Position numbers and translations under genes: made by a program | DNA from: Blattamonas nauphoetae | Lineage: Eukaryota; Preaxostyla; Oxymonadida | Reading direction: 5' to 3' | Length of the DNA stretch: 64,000 bases | NCBI GenBank assembly: GCA_033064195.1 | Contig: JARBJD010000087.1 | Location: forward strand, 62,001 to 126,000 | Notes under the pieces: model-generated | What the model was told of the DNA's origin: nothing | The model's database searches: none | What the model saw: only the letters and a program-made list of their open reading frames with translations | In this document: in pieces, positions 54,908 to 64,000 of the stretch | Layout: every line of letters starts with the position of its first letter | Numbering within the stretch: position 1 is the first letter of the stretch

Positions 54908-57900
54908 TCACCAAATCCACACCATCGGCTGCCCACAGTAGATGCACGAGGGTGTCAGACTGAGGAGATCAGAGAAGCCCGAGGGGACTGCTGGCTCATG
55001 TCGGAATCCAGCTCCGATACCGACGTGTTCCAAGAAGCGTTGTGAGCCTTGCGTGAGTGGCCTGAGCGCCGACTTGTTGAGACAGACTGGACAGCACCAC
55101 GTGGACGGTGTCTGTGTGAGGGACAGCGTGTGAAGGCAGCGGGTGATGAGATGGTTTTTCTCGCATTCGGCGACGCACAGTCTGGTGAACGTGATTGGGT
55201 TGTGGCAGAAGGGGCATGGTTCGTGGAAGATGAACGATGGGAGGGGGCATTCGGGAGTGAGAGAGACGTTGGCTTGCCGAGAAGACCGCGAGAGCCACGC
55301 CACAAACCGAACGAGAACACCCGACAGGAAGATCAGCTGCGGGTCTTCAGGAAGGATCTGCTCAACACCAGTTTCGTTTTGGGGGAAGGTGGAGAGGAGG
55401 GCTTGGTCCACGTCGGGTGGAGAGATGGTCTTCTCGTCCTGCTCCTCCATCTCGTCGTGGCGAGGGAAGAGGATGGGCCAGAGCTGGTTGCACTGTTCCG
55501 ACCACTCTTGCTTTGTGAGGAGTGCACAGAGCCCGCTCGCGATGTAGGCGTATGAGAGGAGGGTTTCGGTCATGAACAGCCTTTTGCTGGTCATGTCTGT
55601 GTCGGACACTGTCTCCGTTTTCTCGCTGAGGAAGCGGAGGGTGTTAGTCATTTGCAGAAGATGGATGCAGATGGTTCGCTGTTCAGACGGGAGGGTCAGA
55701 GTGGAGATGTCCAGCGAGAGGGCCGTCTCGCCTTGTGCGTTCAGTTGGCTGGAGTGGAGAACTGGATAAAATGACGAAAGAGCATTTCATACACATTTTG
55801 AGAACTGGCGGCATCGTGTCCAGCAACGACTGTCTCGGAGCAACTGCCCGGAGAGCAGCGAAGGGGCAGGGCTGGTTGAACGTCGGGATTTCCAGTGGCT
55901 GCGTGGAGTACGTCATCGGGGTGCTTCCCATCAGCATCGGCGAGAAGGCAGATGGAGAAGGGGCGTTGTTGCCCATCTGCAGAAGCGATTCGGCTGCACA
56001 TGCTTCCACTGTCTCGTTGTCGTTCTTGGACTGCCACTCGTTCTGGAAGGCTCGCTCGAGAGTGGGAAGAAGATGGTCTGCGATGAACTCGAGTGTGTTG
56101 ATGAGGCGGATGGAGAAGGGAGTGAGTGGGCGTGTGGAAAGGGAGTGGATCAGCCCGAGTGACTGCGGGTGGAACGAGCTGGATCCTTTTGTGAGTGTGA
56201 TGAATCGCAGGATGGTGCCGATGATCGTGTTCTCCACCGGATTCGACAGATCGAAGTACGGCGAGTCTGGCTGCTGGGTGATGGATTCCGTCGAGAGAGG
56301 AATGGTGAACATCGGAGCGACAGTGGCTGTGGCGATGGTGGACGACGGGACAGACGAGATGGAGAGGGCAGACGGGATGGTTGGGTTGGATGACACTGTT
56401 GACGACGAAGACATGAAAGACGGGCAATCCACATTTGCGAGGCAGATCACAATCAGCCCGTAGCACCCGCTTTGGAGTCCGTAGAAGGGGAGGGGGTGGG
56501 AGAGGGAGCGCCGGAAGGAGACGGGAACGTTGAGGAGGTCCGTGCATCTCTCTTGGGGGGTCTCCGGGAGGCAGGTGTTCCAGACACATTCTGAGCCATC
56601 AAGGGACACGGAGTGGAGGCCGCGGATGGAGAAGCACATTCCGGACACGAGTTGGGTGTGGGTTTCGTGGTTCTGGCCCATTGAGACCAACATATACGGA
56701 TGGCCTTGAACAGCTCGTCTGGCAACACGATATAAGGCGACGGAGTTCCCTCTCCCAACCCCGATCAGTCTTTCGTTCGGAGAGAGATGGAAATCTGGCT
56801 CAGATTTGAGTTCTTCAAAGTGTTGGGCGATAGACGGATGGTCTGACAGAGTGGAGATCGAATGCGACAGATATCCCACTTTTTGTGGTTCGGTGGGAGG
56901 AGGGACGGGAGTAGCGGAGTATGACGGGAAGCACGACAGTGCATCGAGAAGGCAGGGGTGGATGGGTTTACTCGCAGGAAAGTTGGCGGAAACAGAAAGA
57001 TCAACAAAGGGAGTTGGATCGGAGACCGCTTCGGGATCACTAACAGTAATGGTTGTGACAGTACGAAGGTCTGATGATTGGAGGCACAATTTCTCACCGT
57101 CTTCATTCATAATCCAAACACTCCCATCACTGCCTCCGATAACGATCCCAAGATCATCTGAGAAAGTGATAAGGAAGATCAGGACAGACCCCATTCGATA
57201 CAGGTGACGCCACCTTCATTGATGACCTGACGTTCCGCCAGGAATGTGAGTTGATATTGTCTGAAGAATTAAATTAAGAACAAACAATCATACATGAGTG
57301 CAGGATCGGGAACAAATTCCCAGAAAATGATCGTCCCAAGCAATGTTCCAGTGGCAATTCTTCCTGGTGAATGTGGGGCCCAACACCCGCAGCTGATAAA
57401 CAAATGATCCATCATGTGGCGATGCTCATCAACATTCTTCTGTCAAACTTTTGAGAAATTAAAATACAAAATACAGGTACAGTTGCATCCTTCACATTGT
57501 CACAGAGGATGGAATACCACGCGCCAGACACTGATACAATCTGTAAAAAGAGAGATCAAAATCAAAAAAGGGTAAAACTGGCTCATATGCTGCCACCATT
57601 GGCATAGTGGAGCATTGATAAACAGTAGCAAAGCCAGCATTTGTGGTGACGAGGAGAAGGCTTGTTCCATTCGGGCCAAAGCCTGGTGGAGACCAAGACA
57701 TCCCACTTGCCGAAATTTCCTTTGTTGGACGGATAAGAAAGTCGATGTGCGGTTCCTCTATTTGAATTACTTTGAGAATAATCACACACGTTTTCTGTAG
57801 AGGGGCCCTATGTCATAAGGAGGATCACGTTCGATTTCAATTGATCCACGACAGTTGGCCAATGATGGTGGATACTTGTAAAGAACAGATATTGGGAAAA

Positions 57901-58041
57901 TAGTCAAATTGAGAGACAAATGGATCACACGAAAATATTGATGATATTTCCAGTTGAGATGGCAAGCTGATTTGCTTTACTCCATTTAAGGGAATTTGGT
58001 GATCCTGCAGAGGCGAAGATTCGGACTGAGCTCGTCCGCAT
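54908..58041 (-). CDS. GTF3C4: TFIIIC90/GTF3C4-like RNA polymerase III factor
   Basis: Eight exons (minus): 57931-58041, 57790-57874, 57579-57757, 57481-57540, 57294-57439, 57190-57260, 55795-57157 and 54908-55748, giving 951 aa (human 822). The N-terminal WD40 region includes PNSLKWSKANQLAISTGNII, SWSPPGFGPNGTSLLLVTTN, GRIATGTLLGTIIFWEFVP and DLGIVIGGSDGSVWIM. The C-terminal zinc ribbon has CPFCHNPITFTRLCVAECEK, ITRCLHTLSL, WCCPVCLNK and SCIYCGQPM, matching the TFIIIC zinc-finger signature. Family role: binding the B box of tRNA genes and recruiting TFIIIB. Introns are 32-56 bp; six of seven lie within the first 0.9 kb. Confidence 0.78.
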
Positions 58042-58097
58042 GCCTGGTTAGATAAATGAATCACGACATAGATCGACTCAACATTTATTTCTTTGCG

Positions 58098-59067
58098 ATG
58101 GCTCAGACAGATTCAGTGAACCTATCTCCGCTAGTCCCCCTTCAAATCCTCAATTCGTTCGTTCGAATGGGATCAAAGCAAATCAAATTCATTAGCGGAA
58201 TTCTTTTCGGATACTCTCGTGGGAACACTCTCGAAATCACTCACAGCGAGCCTGTCATCAATTTCGATTTTGGTTCAACTCACCAAGCTGAGGACTACGT
58301 TAAATCTATCGTTTGGTCACAAACAGCAATCTATCCGGACTTGGCACCAATCGGATGGTCTTGATTTTCTAGTTCTTCACCACCTGACATAATCCTCCAT
58401 TTTCTGTTTACTATTTCATGTAGGTATTCTGTAGGATCTGTCTTGACGACATCTGCGTTCTATACCTTCGAAAAATTTTTCAATATCAACCTTTCAAGGC
58501 CAACTGTCTTTCTTTCGAGCATCATCAACGAGTCAACGAAATCTTTCCCTTTCGAAGCATACCATCTGGACAAAGGAATCATTGATTCGCACTTCCGTGA
58601 TCACGGCGACTTGCGCACATCTTCTGAATCAATTACTTCTTTTCTCACCACACTGCCAAAATTCAATCTTACACAGAATCCATCGTCTCACGAAGAAAGT
58701 GTTGCCTGTATACTTTTGTTGCATTATCTCTCATATCTCTTCCTTAGTTTCTCGAATCGTGAATTCATCTTCCAATCCTGTCATTGGTGATTCAGTTCAG
58801 ACAATCTCACAGACTCTGTCGAATGTCAATGATCTACTTGATACGTGCATCCAATATTGCGACAATGTTACAAGTGGAGCCATTAAAGCACCCAACCAAG
58901 CATTTGGACATGCTCTTTTCAAAGCCCTCGCCGTCATCGACAACGAAGATGTTGTCCAGAAAGCTGTCTGGTCTGACCTCAAAACACTCCATACACTCAA
59001 ATACAACATTCAGGTTTGTATGGATGCTGCAGATGTGACAATGAAGCTCATGACTCAGCCTCGATAA
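58098..59067 (+). CDS. EIF3F: eIF3 subunit F, MPN-domain protein
   Basis: Exons 58098-58359, 58426-58698 and 58748-59067 give 284 aa. The MPN fold starts VNLSPLVPLQILNSFVRMGS and contains APIGWYSVGS (eIF3f ILGWYATG), formed across the 66-bp intron. There is no JAMM metal motif (HxH...D), as expected for eIF3f. The C-terminal helices LSNVNDLLDTCIQYCDNV and DLKTLHTLKYNIQVCMDA follow eIF3f LSTVLQYAEDVLSG and NDLLMVTYLANLTQ. Family role: a subunit of translation initiation factor 3. CSN6 and RPN8 were considered; the C-terminus favours eIF3f. An ATG at 58056 in frame is 14 bp from the divergent GTF3C4 start and was not chosen. Confidence 0.72.
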
Positions 59068-59384
59068 ATCATTTCACAAAGAATACTTTTTTCGATTCGA
59101 TCATCTGCACCAAACACACTTGTTTAAACTGAATCATTCGGTACTCCCATTTTGTATCGATTAGAAACAGTCTTTTACGTCACCGTTCAGGGTATGTGGA
59201 TCTGACCCATCGATGTTCATGAACATTTATAAGTGTCTGAACGACAGTGACTGGGATTCTGAGAGATGAGTATCGATAAAATAGTTCATTCTTCTGAATT
59301 TCCAATAAAATGATGAAGTGTATTTTGATTAACAGAACAAATGGGCAAATTTGTCGAAAAAGAAGAAAAGGATGGTGCTTTGGT
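59068..59384. other. Convergent intergenic gap, no gene seen
   Basis: 317 bp between the eIF3f and CIAO1 stops, AT-rich, with no repeat, tRNA or credible exon. It holds the two 3' UTRs. Confidence 0.6.
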
Positions 59385-60860
59385 TCATTGCGAGGTGATC
59401 TTCCAGAGGACGGCCGTTCCATCATCGGAGGCTGTGGCAAAGATAGTTGGATCTGTTGGAGAGAAGCGGACACAATTGATTTCGTCGTTGTGAGCATTGA
59501 GAAGTTCGACGACCTTGCTGAACTTGTGAGTTGTGGGGTCCTGGAGCAGAAAGAGGAGACATGAGAAGATGATGAGCACAAGACCTCGCGGAAGAGTCGG
59601 ATGGCGTTGTCGCCCGAGACAGCAGCGATGATCATCGAGTCAGAAGCGGTCGATTGCCAATCGGCGGAATAGACAGGTTCGGAGGGCGGGAAAGGGATGG
59701 TCTGCCCAACAGCGTATGGGTGGGCGTCGTCAGCTGAAGAGAAGAGAGTGAGGAGACGATGGACGAGGAAGGAGAGGGAGACGATGGGCGAGGAAGGAGA
59801 GGGAGATACGGCGTGTCCACACGATGATCGACGAGTCGGAGCTGGCGGAGACTGTGTGGGAGAGACGAGTAGGATGGAGAGGTGATGGGAGGAGGAAAAC
59901 GATCAGAAGCGAGAGAACGAACAGACCGAGTCGAGGTTGGAAGCTGTCGCCATAGATTGGCTTTGTGCCGTCGTCGTCCTCCTTCTTCTGCCTCTTCGGT
60001 TCAAATCTGGCGTCCCACACAGTTGACGTGTGCCCCTCGAGTGCTTCAACCACCTTCCAGTCTTGCTCGTAGCCTGTAAAGGAGGGTGAATGGAGAGAAG
60101 AGGGGGCAGACATCCCATCTCATCAAATTGTGGTTGCCCGTTGAGAAGGACACGTGGATCGAGCCAGAAAAGGATTCTATTATCGTATGAATACGTGCAG
60201 AGAATGCTCTGAGACGAGAGAATGTGGGGAAGGAGGAGGGCGAGACCTCGTAAGATGGATGCCAAGTTAATCCCTTAATATCCTGCTGGTGTCCTTGCAA
60301 AATGCCCAAACACTCGATCCCTTGATCAACTAGAAGTGAGGAGAGGTGAGGATGACAATCATCAGAGACAGACTGTCCCAGACCATTGCGAGTCTGTCGC
60401 GGCTGCAGGTTGCGATGAGCTTGCCGTCTTTATTGAATGCACACCCTTTCACCTCCGCTTCATGTCCAGAGAGGAGATCGACCTCCTCAGACACTGTGAA
60501 GCCATACGGATCTGTCTCGATGTCTTGTGAGAAAAAATGTGGAAGGAACGTGAGCATACGGACATTATATAGAATAGTTCCCTTGTCAAAAGAACAGGAA
60601 GCGACTTTGTCACCATTTGGAGACCAGTCTACTCGACGGACAGAACCAGTGTGCTTCTCTTCTTTCCAAACTTCACTCCACTTACCGTCTTTCTTATCAG
60701 TCCAAAAGCTTCGGAAATACAGAAATGAAGTTAAACCAGACTGTACAAGCCGGTCTTCACCGCAAGTTGCTATATGTGTTCCATCCGGCGACCAACAGAG
60801 GAACCAAACCCGTCCTGTCGAACCTTCAAGTGTACAGAGCTTTGTCAATTGTAATTCCAT
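59385..60860 (-). CDS. CIAO1: CIAO1 cytosolic Fe-S assembly WD40 protein
   Basis: Nine exons (minus): 60742-60860, 60560-60708, 60374-60523, 60247-60329, 60112-60208, 59927-60073, 59810-59851, 59585-59733 and 59385-59540, giving 363 aa (human 339). The seven blades read VWFLCWSPDGTHIATCGEDR, VRRVDWSPNGDKVASCSFDK, GCAFNKDGKLIATCSRDR, IKGLTWHPSYESILCTYSYD, EGHTSTVWDARFEP with SASSDSSIIVW, IIAAVSGDNAIRLF and NCVRFSPTDPTIFATASDDG. Order and residues match CIAO1, including LATCSRD and HPSQELLASASYDD. Family role: part of the CIA targeting complex that delivers Fe-S clusters to nuclear and cytosolic enzymes. Introns are 33-76 bp, evenly spread, unlike the long genes here. Confidence 0.9.
59756..59805. 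repeat. 25-bp tandem duplication in a CIAO1 intron
   Basis: Two copies of ACGATGGACGAGGAAGGAGAGGGAG-type sequence, differing at one base, lie inside the 76-bp intron 59734-59809. This explains why that intron is about twice the usual length. Confidence 0.85.
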
Positions 60861-61081
60861 CTTTAATCACAAGAGCAGATGAATGTATATGAATATATTA
60901 TCCTTAAATGGAAATTACTCGACGGAAAGAGTAACTGAGATTTGTGAAAATTAAATTATGGACATTCCGAAAGACGAAAAGAGTTGTGTTAGGACTTCTT
61001 CTGTCACTTAATTGAATCAGGTTTTGTCTATTTTCGCTCCTTTTACGACTCATTCATTTCCCGTATTCTCTTCTCAGAGAG

Positions 61082-62183
61082 ATGACGGAGACTTTTGCTC
61101 TTTCAACTCCACAGAATATAACACGTCCTATCAACAATCCAAAAACAGCAGAACAATTATTAACCCTTACAAAACAGAGGGAAAAAGATAAAGAACAAGA
61201 ATTGGAAGGTTTGTATTTGAATTATTTTCAGTTTGTTTTCAGACCTCCAAAAACAACTGCGAAAAGACAGAGAACGCAAAAAGGCACTTGAAGCAGATTT
61301 AAAGAGATTACAGGAACAGACGGTACCCGTTTAATGATGCATCATCTTTCCTAGCAACGAAATAGAGCTCAGCGAAAAGAAACGATGATCCTAATAACAG
61401 GAATGCTGGAAAGTGCTCAATCAAAATTGGGATCTCTCCAAACCACTGTTCGGAATCAAGGCGATGTGAATCGTGCAATGATACGAGAATACGAAGAAAG
61501 AATGGAACAACAAAACACGCGTCTTGATTCACTCATCGAAAGAACCAATGGTCGATCATTTTCTTTCAGATAATCCTTCAGAACAAGAAAAACTTTGCCA
61601 GGTTGCGGTGGATATGTATAAAAAGGGTCAAAACCCTGTGATGAAGAACAAGCACGTCCAGGAACTAAAAATGGCTGTCGATCGAAAGGAGGCCGAAGCT
61701 CGCCGATGTGAAGCAGAGTGTGCGTCTATTCTCCAAAAGGGGAAACACCGAGAGTCCGAGATTATGGAAATGGAAAAGTCAGACGCTGAACTCGAAGTAT
61801 TCTGCCTCATTTCTCATCCGTCCTCAGATGACAGTCAAGAAGCTCAACGATCTCCTCGCGACCCACGACAAGCGGTTGGCGTCCCTTCAGGAGCAGCTGG
61901 ACTCCAAGACGGAAGAGAACTCCCGAGTGCTGAGTGAGATCGGGAGTCATGTTGGGACTCTCCGCGATGCGATTGAGGAGTCGGGGATTCTCAGTCAAGA
62001 GGAGGACCTTACGCCGGAACAGACCGTTCTGCATGTTATTCTCGAAACCTTTATGGTCTGTTTTTATCTCACTGACTGTTTTAGAACGCGGACAAGGAGC
62101 CCCTTCCAGCAACGGTCAGTCTTTTTGATGCCATTGCCCAACTCGCACGTTACTTTACTCAACAGTTGCAAGAGCAATTGTAA
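61082..62183 (+). CDS. Hypothetical coiled-coil protein
   Basis: Six exons: 61082-61208, 61243-61322, 61355-61550, 61582-61796, 61828-62055 and 62085-62183, giving 314 aa. Splicing restores continuous heptads: LQKQLRKDRERKKALEADLK, MLESAQSKLGSLQTTVRNQG, MAVDRKEAEARRCEAECAS and LATHDKRLASLQEQLDSKTE. There is a short globular end (SLFDAIAQLARYFTQQLQEQ). No membrane span or known motif is present. A cytoskeletal, kinetochore or flagellar role is possible but unsupported. Introns are 29-34 bp, among the shortest here. Confidence 0.7.
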
Positions 62184-62271
62184 TCTTTATTTCTTGGCAT
62201 TTCACCCTCTTCATTTCGTTCAGTTCTGCTGGGCATTTTGAAACCCCATTATTATTTTTGAACGGAGATCG

Positions 62272-63870
62272 ATGTTCTGGCCGATTCTCCAACTCTTTCA
62301 ACTCTTGGAGTGTGTATCTGATCCAGTTGATTTTGTAGACACTGATATCGGAACGTTGCCAATTCCGCAAGTCAATGTCGTCCCTCTTCCTGAATCATAC
62401 TTTCCAACGAGTCCATTTAAGTTGGTTCCACAGAGAAAAGAATACGTTGATTGGACCATCGAAGGACTTCCACTCTATATCAATCGAGATACGAACAAAC
62501 AACTTCTTCGGATGTTTCCCTTCACAAACAAAGACCATCTTCTCAATCTCAACAAATCTTTGCCCAAATTCACATATGACAATGAAAAATACCTTCCATA
62601 TATGTATTCCGTGTACCTGAATGATGAAGATGTCTTCGTCCAATATGGGTTCCAGAACGACTCAATTGTATTCTACGTCGACTTCAAACCTGAAGACACA
62701 CCGTATCTGATGTTCACGTCAGTTGAATCGGATGTATATTCCATTGGAAACCGCGGAGCAACAACCACATTTGGAGGATACGTCGCCATGATTGATTTGG
62801 ATACCCCGGCTGAAAGACATGGGTCTCCAATCATGGATGGATTCCGAGTCAATGCCCATCCATTCAATATGAGTAGCAAAGTGCTTTTCCAGTTTCCAAA
62901 GGGAACAACACGCATCCGAGGAAAGCTTTCGATACATGACAATCCAGTCAGACGTCACCCGACCGCTGAAGATAACCAACAGCAACAAGACCAATATCTG
63001 ATCGATCCGCTCATTGAAAACGGTCGAAAAGCATGGAACGACTATCTCAATAAGATTGAGGTTGATGGAACAAGCACTGCTGACCTTACTTTGTTCTATA
63101 CAGCCCTCTATCGCCTTCGTTCAAAGCAGTCATTCTGGATCTCGAGTCTCTTCAACAGTTCATCAGCTCACAACTCGAACGAAGAATCATATTCGGACTG
63201 CAACCACCTTTTTTCTTCAGTTTTGCATACATCTGTTCCCAATGGTGATTTTTCCTCATACTTCAAAAGCCTCAACATTACGTCTAAATCCTCGCTCCTC
63301 AGTGCAGCTGTGTCCAACCCAAATCTAACAACATGCTTTGGAAGCAACGAGGACCTCAGTTCAGCTCTTGATGAAGCCCTCTCGCACCGAGAACTCAACC
63401 CAGATTTTGAGTTCCTCACAAAGCTTCCATCTCATCGATACCAGAACATTGGGCCGTCTTCTTATCTCAAAGATGCGCCGAGTGTTGAAAAGCTTTATTT
63501 CCAAAGCAACGAAGACTACAAAGCGTCGTTGGAGATCCATCGTCGCATTCGCCAGCAATTCCGACCTGATCTGATGGGACTCCGAAGGGACTATACCGGA
63601 GCCAACTCATACATCGATGTTGTCCTCACTGCGCTTGGATTTGCAAAGAATGGGAACAACCTGAATTTGATCGGGCCGTGGTTCCATACAATCACTATCC
63701 GAGGCGACACAGAATTCAAAATTGTTGCTCCTGGAGCAGGCAAAGATTGCAAGTATGTGAAATCTGCAACATTGGATGGGAAAAAGTTGACGTCTCTCTC
63801 CATCCCGGCCAAGGCAATCTTCACAAACGGAACTCTGGAGTTGGAGATGTCGTGTGTGCCACCCAAATGA
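62272..63870 (+). CDS. GH92-like protein lacking the catalytic core
   Basis: A single exon of 532 aa with ATG at 62272 and a hydrophobic start (MFWPILQLFQLLECVSDP). An N-terminal beta-sandwich-like part leads to KAWNDYLNKIEVDGTSTADL followed by TLFYTALYRL, as in GH92 alpha-mannosidases. The C-terminus (TALGFAKN, LIGPWFHTITIRGDTEFKIV, YVKSATLDGKKLTSL, GTLELEMSCVPP) matches the GH92 end (SALGFYPV, IGSPLF, YIQSVTLNGK, GTLEFEMG). The roughly 300-residue (alpha/alpha)6 region between is replaced by a Ser-rich segment of about 140 residues. The GNEPSHH and GNDDCGQMSAW motifs with catalytic Glu and Asp are missing; GLRRDYTGANSY stands in place of the latter. It is probably an inactive sugar-binding or structural derivative. 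Family membership is inferred from short matches. Confidence 0.55.
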   Translation: MFWPILQLFQLLECVSDPVDFVDTDIGTLPIPQVNVVPLPESYFPTSPFKLVPQRKEYVDWTIEGLPLYINRDTNKQLLRMFPFTNKDHLLNLNKSLPKFTYDNEKYLPYMYSVYLNDEDVFVQYGFQNDSIVFYVDFKPEDTPYLMFTSVESDVYSIGNRGATTTFGGYVAMIDLDTPAERHGSPIMDGFRVNAHPFNMSSKVLFQFPKGTTRIRGKLSIHDNPVRRHPTAEDNQQQQDQYLIDPLIENGRKAWNDYLNKIEVDGTSTADLTLFYTALYRLRSKQSFWISSLFNSSSAHNSNEESYSDCNHLFSSVLHTSVPNGDFSSYFKSLNITSKSSLLSAAVSNPNLTTCFGSNEDLSSALDEALSHRELNPDFEFLTKLPSHRYQNIGPSSYLKDAPSVEKLYFQSNEDYKASLEIHRRIRQQFRPDLMGLRRDYTGANSYIDVVLTALGFAKNGNNLNLIGPWFHTITIRGDTEFKIVAPGAGKDCKYVKSATLDGKKLTSLSIPAKAIFTNGTLELEMSCVPPK

Positions 63871-64000
63871 TTATTTGTTCTTAACATGTCAATTCTTCTT
63901 ATTTTACAGTTCGTTACAATAATATTGCTTGTCCTCTAGACGGTTCCTAAGTCAATGTTTTGGAAAAATCAAATTTTTGGGTCTCTAATCACTAAAATAG

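Noticed and set aside
58098-59067. Assignment as CSN6 or RPN8 instead of eIF3f
   Set aside because: The GWYSVG block is shared, but the C-terminal helices align best with eIF3f.
1-64000. CRISPR arrays, operons, rRNA, endogenous viral or Polinton-type elements
   Set aside because: No spaced direct repeats, ribosomal sequence, or capsid, polymerase or integrase-like frames were seen. The two mobile elements are small DNA elements.

Overview
This is nuclear DNA of a flagellated protist. The genes are eukaryotic, read with the standard code, and cut by very many tiny introns (mostly 29-60 bp). A flagellar protein (CFAP58) and a MYCBP homologue point to a flagellate. A beta-helix, Cys/Ser-rich type I surface protein and the dense small-intron architecture suggest a free-living or gut metamonad, perhaps an oxymonad. 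That placement is inference. No virus-derived element and no prokaryotic operon was seen. Genes are packed tightly: divergent start codons lie as little as 50-60 bp apart and convergent stops about 85-250 bp apart.

Layout. 1-3.7 kb: AP-2 alpha adaptin (cut by the left edge) and SART3, both minus. 3.7-6.2 kb is the accessory part. A 1.58-kb element with 118-bp terminal inverted repeats and a 4-bp target duplication carries one spliced gene of unknown family and sits 18 bp upstream of the SART3 start. Two tRNA-Phe genes follow, the second split near its 3' end by a 377-bp foldback element with 156-bp arms. 6.2-20.5 kb: a CorA-type Mg2+ channel, a small hypothetical gene, PRPF31, a 1380-aa surface protein, an LRR/multi-membrane-span fusion and CFAP58. 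20.6-34.5 kb: CSN4, an SMCR8-like DENN protein, a short APC6/CDC16 and a very long PDS5. 35-46.9 kb: an ARM/HEAT-like protein, SF3A1, MYCBP, a receiver-domain/cyclic-nucleotide phosphodiesterase fusion, a two-RRM protein and an unrecognised 1532-aa helical protein whose stop codon lies in a 16-bp minisatellite. 47-48.5 kb holds no recognisable gene. 48.7-63.9 kb: a giant ASH2L-like SPRY protein, an ARM-like protein, SAP30BP, a TFIIIC90/GTF3C4-like factor, eIF3f, CIAO1, a coiled-coil protein and a GH92-like protein lacking its catalytic core.

The genes do not form one pathway. Recurrent themes are pre-mRNA splicing (SART3, PRPF31, SF3A1, SAP30BP), chromatin and cell cycle (PDS5, APC6, CSN4, ASH2L-like) and flagellar or cyclic-nucleotide signalling (CFAP58, MYCBP, REC-PDE). 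Exon models were made by hand from frame continuity, GT/AG sites and similarity to known families. For almost all of them the exon lengths sum to a multiple of three, which supports the joins. Introns use an unusual GTNTGY-like donor and cluster at the 5' ends of long genes.
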